64,000 nt of DNA, from contig JARCOQ010000002.1 in assembly GCA_029207755.1 (NCBI GenBank), positions 82,276,317 to 82,340,316 on the forward strand, written 5' to 3'. The notes beneath the pieces are model-generated. The model did no database searches and was not told where the DNA came from. It was given only the letters and a program-made list of their open reading frames with translations. The number at the start of each line of letters is the position of its first letter. The first letter of the stretch is position 1. Origin of the DNA: Chamaea fasciata. Taxonomy: Eukaryota; Chordata; Aves; Passeriformes; Sylviidae. The translations under genes and the position numbers were made by a program. Shown here in pieces: positions 36,547-49,400 of this stretch.

Positions 36547-39359
36547 CCGTAAAACTAACTTGGCATAGATATTTTAACTTTAGACAGTTAAAGCTGAATG
36601 AGATCAATCCAAACCAAAACTAAGTTACCTCTTAATGGATGGAAATCATAATTTTAAGTCACACTGCCAGAGGCAACCCAAGAAGGCTGACAATGGGCTT
36701 CTGACTGTGAAGATCAGTGTGTTTCCATGAAGCATTAAATACACAAGAGGAGATGGAAGAAGAGGCCTGCATTCTTTAGAAGGACAAGAAGTACAAAAAA
36801 TAAACTCATGGTTTTAAAAAGGAAAAAAAACCAAACCAAAACAACGAAGACCAGAAAACAAAGCAGGCTGTTTTCAAAAGTAAACTTGAATCACCAAGTG
36901 TGTTTAATGTAAAGAACCCAGCATGTGGCTGCATCAGAAATAAATATTAAGGAAAAAATCTTGTGTCTGGAATACATTTCCAAACCATTTCATTTCCTTT
37001 TAATAAGAGAACACAGAATATAGAGGGGAGGAAAGGGTACATGACTCTGACACCAGAAGTCTGTCATTTCTCAACTGAAAAAAAAAGATTTAAGAGATGA
37101 AAACATCTTAGAGAGTAGTCCTAGCAGAGGAAAGAAGACCTGTAACTCTTTCACTCATCACAGAGGGTTCTTTTGGTGAGGACACACCTAGCAGTCACCA
37201 GAGGTAAGTAGTTTACAAGTAGAGGTGGTTACCAAATCTAGAACCAAACCATTAAACTGTTCTTGAGAAGGCACAGAAAATCTCTGCGGGTTTCACATAA
37301 GTGCTGATGAATGGCATACACATATCCCTTACCTTGGGCAATAACAGTGGCAATACCATTCCCTCCACGTCAGGAAAGATTTACACCAGAGTAAATGCTG
37401 CAGCCTTAAGAAAGATTTGACAGCAAAAGTTAGTTGCTGCTGCCTGCATGCCATGCAGCAGCCAAAATCAACATTTTCCAAACAACTCAAAGGGCAGTGA
37501 TCAACAGAGTATGTTTTCTGCTAATCTCTTTTTCCGGGAATGCAATGTGCTACACATTTTATGCAGCTCTGCTTTGTTCCTGGCAACCTTTAATTTGCCA
37601 TTCTTTGTGCTGGTGTCCTGTGCACTGAGGATTATTTTTCTGTGCAATAACTTAAGACTTTCTTTCTATAGAAATTTCTGCTTGAATACCAGAGAATTGC
37701 ACATAACTACTTGATTTGCTTGTCAATGAACACCAATTTTTATGTAAGGTTAAAAATAATCTGCTCTCTGGTCAAAGCAGTTCAACATCTTTGTGATAAA
37801 CACTGGTGTAGGAGTTCCCAAATAATATAAAAATAAATAGTAAAATGTTATCAGCAAGAGTGTATTCTGTGAGCTGACTGGAAATATACTTCTATTCTGT
37901 TCAGATCATATTGAAATCTACTACTACACATTTTACAAACCACATTTTTCATCACAGTTTCTGAAAAATTAATAATATTTTTTTTCTTCATTGATATCAC
38001 AAGTCTTGCTTTTGCATATTGGTATCTTACCTGATATATTAGGGAAGTGGGGGATTTAGCAGTCAGTCTTAACCACTAAATGTCAGAGTGGGCATGTAGA
38101 ATGGAAATAACATTTTGCATCTGTTTTCACATAATTCCTTTTAAAATGTATCCTCTGTCATATACTGTTGGATAACAACACATACAGTGGTCTTTCAAGA
38201 CAACTGCTTGGGTTCCAAGAAAATTGCTTAACTTCCTTGGTAGTGTGCAAGCACCAGGCTTTTCAGAAAGCAACTGCAGCGAGCCAGGCTGCAATCAACA
38301 GGCTGGAGAGTATCTGGAAACAAAGTGGGGCTGCAGGCATGTGGCCTTATAATCAATATTAGCTTGCAAAACTTTGTTCTTTCCACCAAAATGCTGTATC
38401 TCCATGACTGATAGATGCAGGTGATTGATAAAAAAATAGATTTCCTGGGGTATCTTGAGCTCTTTTTCTGCTTTCAAAAAGACTGCTTTGAAGCGAGAAG
38501 CAGAGAGTTGTTTTGAGTGTACAAGTATTTTGCAGCAAAGTGCAGGAACTGTTCTGCTCATTGCCATTATGGTTGTGCTTTAAGCTTCTCCACATTCAGA
38601 TTCATGAAATATGTTGTAAATTATTTGTAAAGCAGGAGAGACACAAGTTTATGCTAATGAAGGATATCAAGAATCTTTGGCATGTAGTTTTAGCAGTTGG
38701 TTCTGCATTTTATTTATGTTACTTACTCACTGGACCCAAGTCCAGCATTCTTCAATGGTTTTAAGGGCAAAATAATCTGTTCTATGACCCATTAGACACC
38801 ACATATATCCTATATTTTGTCAGCATTCATAATTGTAAGGTTCAAAATGTTGGCATATACTGCCTACTGTTAATGCTAATATTCTGTCTTGCCATCTCTG
38901 GGTTTTTTTAGTAGCCTTGTGGGTCTTTTTACAAGTTCTGAGCATACTGAACTTCTCTCAACAACTCTCCCAAAAGTTTTCTCTAAGTTTTCTGTATCTG
39001 CAACCAAAATACTCAAGTTGGGTCAGTCCAAGAGAATCTGTGGGCCGGCTTACCTGCCCTCATCCTTTCCAGCAGAGTGTTTTCTGTTTCCCTTTTTAAA
39101 TTCAAGCACTGATACACAGCATAAATATGTATATCAAATATTGAAGTTGAGTGATGCATCAGAACTAATTTCCTGACCTTGTGATAAAAAAATAAGCATT
39201 TCAAAAATGTAAGGTCCTACAATAATTTCACAATTACTGTTAATGCTCCTATTATGTTATTACCTGAGAACATTCCAGTAGATTTTTACAGCATACCAGT
39301 TGCACTGGAGAAATAAAAAAGGATGATTCTAACACCATAAATTGCAAACTGGGGGAAGG

Positions 39360-39393
39360 ATAATTCATATTATTCAGATAATTCATATTTTAG
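39360..39393. repeat. Short imperfect tandem duplication
   Basis: ATAATTCATATTATTCAG (39360-39377) is followed at once by ATAATTCATATTTTAG (39378-39393). It is likely a slippage event in AT-rich DNA. Confidence 0.8.
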
Positions 39394-40623
39394 ATAACAG
39401 ACAGTCAGGCAAAAGATTGTATGAATAACTCTTTATATTATGTTATTTTGGGGGCAAAAATGTTGAGAAAGCATTGGAGAGCTCAGCCTGCATAGCATTT
39501 TTTTAAACAGTTTTACAGATATAAATGAAAATGTCAAGTGCTTCTAATAGGTTAGTTTATGGGACTGTGATAAGTATTTATAGAGATTGGTCTGGATGCT
39601 TTTCCATTAGGAACAGTACCGTACAGTTTTTGGCTCATGCTTGAAAGAAGTTATAAACCAAAGGGGGTTCCTCATTCCTCAGCATTTGACATATTCTGAT
39701 TGCAAAACATTTGGGGTTTTACACGATTTATTGTAAATAATCTCTACTATAATGTTCACAGCACAATAATTCACAACCCTCAGGCAAGAGAGTTCTGCAG
39801 AAATGACATTATACGGAAAATAACTTTTCAGAATTTACCATTTGCACATCATGTTCAGAATCTATAACACATGTAAAGAGGTCAAATCCTCATTTTTCAA
39901 ATATTTTTTCTATCATTTTGTTGTATTTTATTAAAAATAGTTACAGCTAGCCTAATAGCTTGACTGATATCTCAATATGTTACCATCGCGCATAGAGGTA
40001 TAAATTGAAAGTGGGGAAACAAGTCAGGTTGTTGGACATAAAATGCCTGCTACTGAGGGCTGTGTACTGAGAGCATACCTCTTATGCCTAAAAGCAGATG
40101 ATACAAAAGGAAAGGCTAATACAAAGAAAAATTATATGCCACCAAAATAATGTTGGTTAAATGACATATTCTCTTAGAAAAGTTGGTTTGCATGTACTAA
40201 CCTTTAAGTCAAATCTGGAGTCAGTGATTTTTCCTTGCATTAGCGTGTTTTCACCTGTCTTTTTTTGTATTTTAACCCTTTGAAGGTGAAATTATGATAA
40301 ATCATTGTTATTAATATTTCTAATGGAAAAAGGAGCATTCTGTACAACTAAATGATTGAAGCTGGAATCTGAACAGTTGGGTCCTGTTCCCAGGTTTACG
40401 ACCAGCTCAGGGTATAAAGCAGAATATACACACTTAATTAAAAGACTTCTTGTTCTTTTCCCAACGTTTTCTACCCAAACCCCTATGTCTGGAATTTAAA
40501 AAAGCCGTTAAAGGAACTTAGATTCCTAAGTGCAAATCCATTATAACTAGTCAGTAAAAACTGTAATAAGATGCCCATTCCATTTAAGGGGAGAAGAAGG
40601 GTCTCTATGAGAGGCAACAGACT

Positions 40624-40660
40624 CTTAAAGGGTTGTAAATCTTAAATGTAACCCTTTAAG
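40624..40660. repeat. Inverted repeat, 11-bp arms with a 15-bp loop
   Basis: CTTAAAGGGTT (40624-40634) and AACCCTTTAAG (40650-40660) are exact reverse complements around a 15-base AT-rich loop. It could form a hairpin in RNA or DNA. There is no U-tract or gene context to call a terminator, and the stem is too short for a miRNA precursor. Confidence 0.85.
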
Positions 40661-43340
40661 GCTCTTGTAGCTCTAAGACAGAAGAGCACCCAGAATAGAA
40701 AAGAATCAGACACAGGACAAATGCTGTGGTCTTCAGGAATATCTACTGCTGGGGTAGAGCCCCAAAAAAATGAGTGGTCCCTTTGAAACCTTGTGGTTTC
40801 TGTGGGCTTGTAACAAGAGATTCAGCTTCAGCTTTTGTAAGACTCAACTTTCTCCCACTTGCTTCATGTTTTATAAGTTGTCATCCTATGGAAGGTGTTG
40901 CAAGGGAAGTATGTCTAGTTTCAGCCTAGTCTGTAGGGAAGGTCCAGACTTCTCAGGAGCAAATTTGGTATCCCAGTTTAAGGCTACAGGTATCTTGACC
41001 CAACACTGCCTGAACAAGAAAGCCAAGGACACTGACCTAGCACACTCCCATTAAGAAAGGCTGAAAACATCTGTGTCACACTGTGGTCTGCCTGGGCCAG
41101 TGCATCTCCCAAGAAGGAACACGGGACAACAGAGAAGAACAAAGCTGCTCTTGGGGAAACAACAAATTCAGAGTGGTCTGGCTGCAGCAATTTATACTCA
41201 GAAGTCCTAGGACCAGAGCTCACAAGATCATTACAGGCAAAGACCAGTGTTATCAAACAAAGCTGTTTGTGATGATCAGCATCCTGATCAACATCAGCTT
41301 ACCAACATTGTTGAGTGTGGCTGTAAAATGAGAAATCTTCAGCTTTCTTTCAAAAGAACAGTCTTTACAGTGCCTCTTTTATTTGCTAGCTAATGAGACC
41401 AATTTCACCTCCTAGAATGATGCTTTGCCTGTTCAAGTATTTCCTCAAAAGCAGCTTCCCTTTATGTCCACCCAGGATTATATTCTCCCTGGGGTTTTAC
41501 CTTTATATGTAGTTTAATTCATACCCGGACTTTGCAAAGTGTACTGATATGTCTCTTTGTTCTCTAAGATAAGCATTTATTTTACCTAGCACGAACCACA
41601 GGGCTAACAGGTCAGGTCTCTCAGCAGACTAAGACTCCTTGAATCATTTTGATAATGTTTAGGAAGTCCAGGGTTAGCAGTGAAATTGCACCTCAATGAT
41701 GCCTTCTTTAAAACTTGGAAAGAGTTATCACACAAAACTCAAGTACACGCACTTTTCTGTATAATACAGGACAAGGAGTTCTTGCATCCTCCCAGCAAGA
41801 ACAAAATACACATGTGAGATTTAAAGCTTTAAGTGTTGCATTTAAATCCATATTTCATAAAAATAAATATACGACTTTACAGAAACATTGGAATACCAGA
41901 TGCATAGTGCTTCCACTTAGCACAACCAGAAACCTAATTCCCAAGGGGAAAAATAAAAAAAATAAAAACCTTTCAAAGCAGATACAGCTTGTATCCTGTT
42001 CATGGCATCGGACTGGCTTGGTGTTCTCATGATAGGTGTTCTGCAGAACCTGAGCAGTTGTTCTCTTTAAGTGAGCTACAAAATTAGAAAAAGAACTTCA
42101 AAAACTAAGTAAATGGTAAGCCCTTTGGTGTGGAACATGCAGACAACTAAAGATAATGTTCAGCAAGGTGTGAGTTGCCAGGGCTCTGTTCCTCCCAAGG
42201 GATGAAGCCTAACCCTAATGATGGCACTCAAGAGTGTCAAAACTGATTATTCAAATTCTGATCATCTCAGCCTGTGAGACAGGGAAGGTTTGGGGAACTG
42301 CTGAAGAAACAGAAACACTGAGGAAAAGTGTTAGGAGATGAACAGGAGAGTAACACAGTGAATAAACAATGCTCCTGAAATCTAAATTGTGAGCACACGC
42401 TAAATCCCAAAAGAGGTGCCTAAATAATTGTGGTGACTCTTCATTTGGTTCCTGGAAAAAGGTGTTACTATGTTTCATCTTTGTATATAATTTTCCGGTA
42501 ACAGCAGTGCGAAATTCTCTTTGGATTGAAGTGGGCCAAAGTCCCGAAAAAGGGCCATAATTAGAAATGGAAATTAGCCACCTTCAAGTGATGGCCTGAC
42601 CTCCGTGAGTTGTAGTGAGTAACTGGGCATCGTTGTACCAGCTGCTGAAGAGCTCACTTACAGAAAGGTACATGCAGGTACTGAAGGATAAAGCAAGGAT
42701 CCAAAACCTGAAAAAAATAGCACCACTAAAAATAATTAAGGTTTTGGGTGACACTTTTCAAAGCATGCAGCTGGAGATGAACAGATGGAGCCTGTGTGTA
42801 TTTCCAGGGTTGTGTTTTGAACTTTTGCTTAGAAGGCCTAGGGGTAAAATTAACACTTAATAAATATGAAGTTTTCAAATATTAATTGCTCTGAAAGAAA
42901 TTGCTCCCAAATAAAAGGAAGAGTTGACACCAGTCAAAATAATCCCAGAGAAACCTCTTTGTCCAATCCTCAGGAAACCTTGCCATTTTTCTTACCCTGC
43001 TCTCCCGCCTTTCCTTGTCATTGCTTATTTGTTTGCATATCTATGCTCATTTATTGTCATCACTTAATAATTCATTTCATATTAACAATTCTCCATCATT
43101 ACACAACCTGCACCATCCCTCCTCAGATCAGCTGTGTAGGCTCACATGAACAACACAGTAACAAACACCACGTGTACTCAGCAATTTTTGTCTAAATTGC
43201 CTTGGCACTTCAGGTGAAATTCATCCTGCGTGGCTGTAGCATAAGGAGAGCAGGAAAACCTAAAGGTCAGAATTTTGAATCTTCCTTCTGAGCACCACCA
43301 AATGCCTATGTGCAAAGGAGATTGACTTTTGTCTTTATCA

Positions 43341-43354
43341 GCCACTGCAGTGGC
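43341..43354. repeat. Perfect 14-bp palindrome
   Basis: GCCACTGCAGTGGC is fully self-complementary. It shares the 12-bp core CCACTGCAGTGG with the palindrome at 9212-9227. The flanks differ on quick reading, so a dispersed repeat is not evident. Confidence 0.85.
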
Positions 43355-46310
43355 AGTTCTGAATCTTCCAAGCAGCCATCAATAGTGATCCTTGAAGACA
43401 GCAGAAGATTAATGAGAGCTTGTCCTCTCTGAATGCCAGGCAGAGAGTTCATTGTCTCCAGACTCTTTTGTCAAATATAAACATGCAATATGCTCCTAAT
43501 ATTATTTAGGACAGAGTATGTTAGGGATCAGTAGGGTAAATCTGAATATCTTCAGCAGTATTACCAGCCATGCAACATTAATCAATGTTAGTTGGGGTAG
43601 GATTTGAGGCATACTGCTGCACAGAAAAGCAGCATATAAGCCGTGCCCTGAAAACAGCCAACCAGAATGGTGACTCAAAAGCACTACTGCGTCAGGGGTC
43701 AGCCTGACAAGGCTCCCCTTAACCCTGCATGCACTGGCCCTTGTAGGGCACGGGAGGGTCTGAGGGGTACAAGAGCTTTCTGCTGCCTCTCTGTCCTTAC
43801 TACAGGCAGGGTAAGGGACAACCCACTGCTCCCCATTTGGCCAGGAGAAGCCAGCAAGAGGTCTGACAGCTCAAATATTAACAGTGAAAGAGCAATGTAG
43901 GTCTATCCCACACCAGCCTGAGATTCAGCTCAAATGTTAAAAGGACAGTGCAAGACATTCATCAAAACACAAATGTTGCCTGTAAAAAATTACAGATTTA
44001 AATCTAAAATTTTGTAGGCATGTTGACTCTGCATTAATATTGTGATTCTGAAGTCATTAAAAAGAATTACATTCAGCACCCTCTTCAATGTTTAATTATC
44101 ACAAGTGTTGAAGCAAGGCATGTAACACCACATCCCATAGTACTTAATGGGAAAATAACATATTGTTACTGTACTTATAGCAGTCTACTTCAATCTCATA
44201 ATATTTTGAAATCGCCAGGGAGGAGGAACATAAAAAGAGCTGAATGATGCTGTCAGACTTAAGTGGATGCTTGCAGTTACATTTGCAAGAGCAGAATACC
44301 TGAACACAGTGCAGATTGCCTCTTTATAAATGTGTTCAGCAATAATGCTGGAGAATGTCTTGTGGAAAGGATACTTAGACAGGTCAGCTTTTTAGTCCTT
44401 GATTAAAAAAAAATAATGATCATTTCACTACAATTTTCATAGTGGCAAAACCACATTCATGCTGTGTCTTTGTGAATCTATGTAAAACAGGCTTGACCCC
44501 TGAAGTCACTTTTTAATAATTAACTCTCGCTAAGTTCATTAAACACTAATTGAAGCTGCAGAAGAAAAAATTGTGAAGTATATGCAGACAGACAGAAACA
44601 CCAAATGTGATTAAAGATACTGACTGTGGTATATATGTGCAATACAGTAAACGTATTATATAGATTTCAAACTCAATTCCATAGAGATTTTTAATTCTTT
44701 TATACCATGGTAGATTCTACCATTTTCAGTGCTGCCAAAAGTTTTATTTATGAAGACTTGCAAGCTAAATGCCATGGACAGCCTAACCAATAATCTTTGG
44801 AAATATCTAGAGTAGTAGACTCCAAACTGTACAAGATGCAGCCCCTGAAACATCTTTCAATGCTTTGAAATTAAATAAAAGATTAAGAAAGAGAATCAAG
44901 AGTCTTGAGAGTCCACATTTTCAAATTGAATATAATTTGCAAATTTATATAAAAACATTAATTTAAATATATATTTGACAGTTTTCAGTGTTCAAAGACA
45001 AGTTACTTGAAGTTCATTTTATTCACTCAAGAGTAAAAAATTAGAGGTTTGTATTAATCAATAAAAAGAGCATTTCATTACAACTAGGTCAAATAACATG
45101 AACTGAAATATTACAGCTCACTGCTTTCCAGCCTGTTACCCCTCAGAACCCAAAACATTTCAAGCTTGCATTCAGACTCCAGCAAATGCACCACACTTGC
45201 TCTTCCTAGTTACTCTGCCCATGGACCACCACCCACCACCAAAACATGGAAACTGCTTTCCTGAGTGGCACAATGCACAGACAGCATTTCCTCAGACAGA
45301 CAGAAGAGGACTGAGAGTCTGAGTCCGGGTCTCAGGAGACCAATCCTGCCACAGCCTGCTGCATGACTTAGGGCAAATCAATCAAGCGCCCTGCCACAGC
45401 GTTAACATTAGCAGTAATGAGCTTTGCTGCTATGCTAGAATGTAAAGACTCCAAATCTGAGCTTCCTGAGCCCAGGTGTTTCCTTTCCAGTAAGATGTTT
45501 GCAGAAGAAATAGGTTTAGAGCCTTGTTACTCAGGTTTGGCATGAGTCCAACGAGTCCAATGAAGTTGAGGATCTAGCCAGTATTTGATAGTCAGTGGCA
45601 TACAAAGTGAGGCTCCAGTTTCATTAGGCTCCTCTAAAGATTACTGTAACACAAACAATGCAGAATGAGAGAACGAGAAGAGCCTGTGGTATTCTAACCT
45701 TTTCAAAAATTCACATCAATTGGAAGGGACTTCAGCTCTGCTCTTTGATCCTGCTTCCACAAACCTTGTTATTTTTTTCCTTGTTTATTTTCAGTGTTCT
45801 AATTTTAGGGATATTATAGGAAAGAAAAAGGCAGGAATGAAAAGCTAGAGAAAAGTAAGGAGCCACATCAGCTGTGGTGGTCCCAGAGGGTTTATAATCT
45901 ATGTCAAAAGAGCTCTACCCTTTGAGATCCTAAATCTAGGAACCTATGCTTCTTGCACCTCAGTAGGCACAAGATCTGGAATTGTATCAGCTCTTGCTCT
46001 CACACAGTTTTCAGGCTGCTGAGGTGGTAGTTATATGTTCTGGTTATAAGCACAGCAGACACCGGCGGGCAAGTTTGGTGTTCTCGGGGAACCATCACCG
46101 CATGGCAACTCCGTACATGAAAATATACTCAGCTATTTAAGAAAGGAAAGATGATGAAAAAGTATCAGTTTTCAGGCACCAGGAGACACTGAGTGCATGC
46201 TTTGCCAAAAACTTAAGTCACTTAGATTATACCTACACAGATTGCTAGGTCACCTACATGCCTTTTCCACTAAAACAAATTATAAGCTCAATCTTTACTT
46301 TTTTTTCCAG

Positions 46311-46418
46311 CTGTCAAAAGCACAAACATGACAGTTCTGCTGAAGTAGGAGGGGAGTTCTCATGCAAGGAAGAGATGGGACACCCCACTGCACCCGGGAA
46401 TGCAGTTGGAAATCACAG
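46311..46418 (+). other. Candidate cryptic exon (108 bp)
   Basis: A pyrimidine tract ending TTTTTTTTCCAG (to 46310) is a strong 3' splice acceptor. A fair donor (CACAG then GTGGAT) follows at 46418/46419. The enclosed 108 bases are a multiple of three and open in the frame whose codons begin at 46312. The peptide is hydrophilic but matches nothing I know. Strong acceptor-like sites occur by chance in introns, so this is a lead only. Confidence 0.12.
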
Positions 46419-49400
46419 GTGGATGAAAGTCTTGCATGCAGGAGAGTGACAAGCACTTTTCTCCCAGGCCACCACAGTTAAGAGACAAGCTCAGGAAAGT
46501 CCGAATGTACAAGCCAAAGTACACTCAAGGCTCTCCTCAAGTTTTCATACATTATGCACACTTCTACAGTAATAGGAATGCAGAATTACTATTTGAAACA
46601 TCGTGGTATTGAGAAAATAATTTCTCATTTTCATAAGTAAATTGGGTCAGTCATTTTCCCATTAAAGGTAATGCGTTTCTTAAGAAATGGTAAAAACACC
46701 ACTGATCTGAAACCCAAGAGAACAAAATTATGTCCAAATCACAATATTTTTCCTTTTGTCTAGTTTTACATTATTTTAGTTGGTAAACAACCAAACTTTT
46801 CTTAGTTTTAAAAAATATCTATTTCTGGATTTACATTTGGCATGCCCCATTCAGTCAGTGAAACCACTTCTAATAACAGCTAGTCTCTCATTATTTAAAT
46901 AAAAGAGTTTCACCATAGTTCATAATAATAGAACAATAAAAGAAAAAAATGCAAAAGTGAGATGCAGCAATTCCTTGGAGATTATACATGCAAATTGCCC
47001 TGAATCTGAACAACACTTCAACAAGAAAAGCAATATTTTGGGACAACAGTTCTGCTTTTGTAATGAGCCTGTAAAATTCATTCCACTGAAATAGCTACAG
47101 GTATATTATACCCCATGAACTATTACAAAATTAAACTTCATAAGCAATATGCCAGTGCTTTGTGTGATGCATTTGCTAAAAGAATCATTCAATTTATCAT
47201 GTTTTCCTGAAGCGTTATGAGACAAGATCTTTGAATAAAACTCATTTCATTAAGCTACCTTGTTACATTGGAAGATAAGATCTACGCTTGACTAAAGACA
47301 TCATTCCATCACGCCCATAATCACCCTACCTGGAGAAGTAAACATTCAGGACCTTAGAAAAATGGCATTGCACTGCCTCACTAATGGTACTGAAGGAATA
47401 CATTAAAAAAAGGTCCAGATGGACATGGTGAAAAATTATCTGAAAGCAAAATCAAGTACACAAAAACTATTCTGCATGTACTGGGGACAAGTTGTTTAGG
47501 CCAGGCATTCACCCCAGCCAGGGCAAATAGCATGCAGCAGTGCAAGATAGTTAAAAACCAGATCAATGGGCACTTACTGCATGGTGTCTGCCTTGTTTTC
47601 CGATGCCAGCTTAAAAAGGATCAAACATTTCTGTCCACCCAGTCCTCACTAGGAGGATCCCTCTAGACTTCTTACATTGACACTTATATTTGCATGGCTT
47701 ATTTAATTAAATACTCCTGAAGGAGATCTGAGTTCTAGTCCATGCTGTGGCACAAGTTTCCTCTGTGACTTTGGGTTTAATTCTTCAGTTTCTCAACCTA
47801 TTCAGAGGAAACAGAACTGATAATATGTACCTTGAAGGTAGGTGCTGTAGTGATATTTTTGGTCCTTTGATGCATTTAGACACCTGGAAACAGACAATTG
47901 AGAGGTTACAGAATTTGAAGTCTGATGCATTTTTTCCATTTTTTCATTTGATAAAGTGTTATGAGGCTCAACATTAAACGTCTCCCTGCCTTCTGTTATG
48001 TGAATGAAATGTAGCTCCAGTGAAGTCAACACATTCAAAGCCAAGGCAGAAGCAGAGCTCTGACTTAACAAACTGTATTTCCTGTTTCATATGTAAAGGT
48101 CCTGTGTCAGCCTCATGTCAGCTCACATGGTGTACAACACAGAAAACCTCATTTCCAAAATTTCCTTTGGGAAAGTCAATATCCCAAAGACCTCTAATGA
48201 AATATGGGGCAAGACCTACATACAAAGCCAAGGTGTTTCCAGACAGAATATTTGGTTCTCATGTGCCAAGACTCACACTGATGGCCACCCATAGTTTGGT
48301 GAGAAATCTGGAAATCTCTTTTTATTTTCGTGGCTTACTTTTAAGCCAGATAAATTCCTCAGTCTAGCTTGCTATGCAGCTTCATGACTGTTCTGGGCAG
48401 CCCTGAATGGAGAAGACAAAAACACATTATTAGGAAGAAAACTGGGAATGGTTTTATATGGTGTTGTGACAACTTCTTCTGTTAAAAAATCTTAAGCAGG
48501 ATTCTAGGTGGATAGTTAAATATGTTCAGAAAGATTTCTTCTACTGCTATTTCACATCTAAGTTGGAAGCCTCCACTTTTTTCAAAAGCATTTTAAATTA
48601 TGTGGTTTTGATCAGCCCTTGTTTATAAACACCACAAATGGGTCTGGTAAGGGAAATTGTTTTCTATCAAAAAATTATTTCTGGATAAAAAACAGTAAGA
48701 ATGTTTTAATTTCCTTTGAACGTCTTTCCTCTCACAGTGAAAGCAGGTATATTTATTTTTTGATATTACTTTTTTTGCCTTTCCACATTTTTTTTCTTGT
48801 TCTTACCCTCTTCCTCCTTTATGTCCTTTTTCTTCCATTTTGACAGCAGGAGAGAGAGAATGAAAAAGAAAAAGCATCTTCCTTTTTTAGGGAAAAAATG
48901 TCGTGTGGGATACTACTACTACTAATGAAAATGTAGCTATTTTACCACTGAAGATAGGCAATCTTTACCTATTCTTATGTATTGATAAATAATTTTTTTT
49001 TTTTAAAAATCACTCTGATCAGCTACTCCTGGCACATAGTTGTGGAGCACCTTCATATCCCTTGTAAGGTTACTACCCACCAAATAAATGCCTTTAGCCC
49101 ACAGAAGCTGTAGTTGTAACCCCAGATGTACTTTTTCTTGTCTTTACCTTCTAGCTAATCCTCTTGCAAACACTTGCTCCAGACTGAAGAGAACCTAGCA
49201 GCAAAGTTTCTCCTTTACAATGCATGTAAGAATAAGCTACAATTCTCATCATGATATGTGCATTTAATCATCATCGTTACTCATCCTGGTATTCATTACA
49301 TGGATTTTTGATTCAACAGTGTATATGTCAGCCTGTGTAAGAATCTGTCCTCGAAATTTTAAATTGACTCCAATTTCAAAATAGCCAGCAAGAAGTGAGC

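Larger units (their letters stand above)
36547..46310. other. Gene-free stretch
   Basis: About 10 kb with no recognisable gene. It contains an imperfect tandem duplication (39360-39393), a strong 11-bp-arm hairpin (40624-40660) and a 14-bp perfect palindrome (43341-43354). The longest frames (about 105-109 codons, at 41715 and 42866) have random-looking composition. A small pocket with several CpGs occurs near 46055-46115, but I cannot assign it to an element. Confidence 0.55.
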
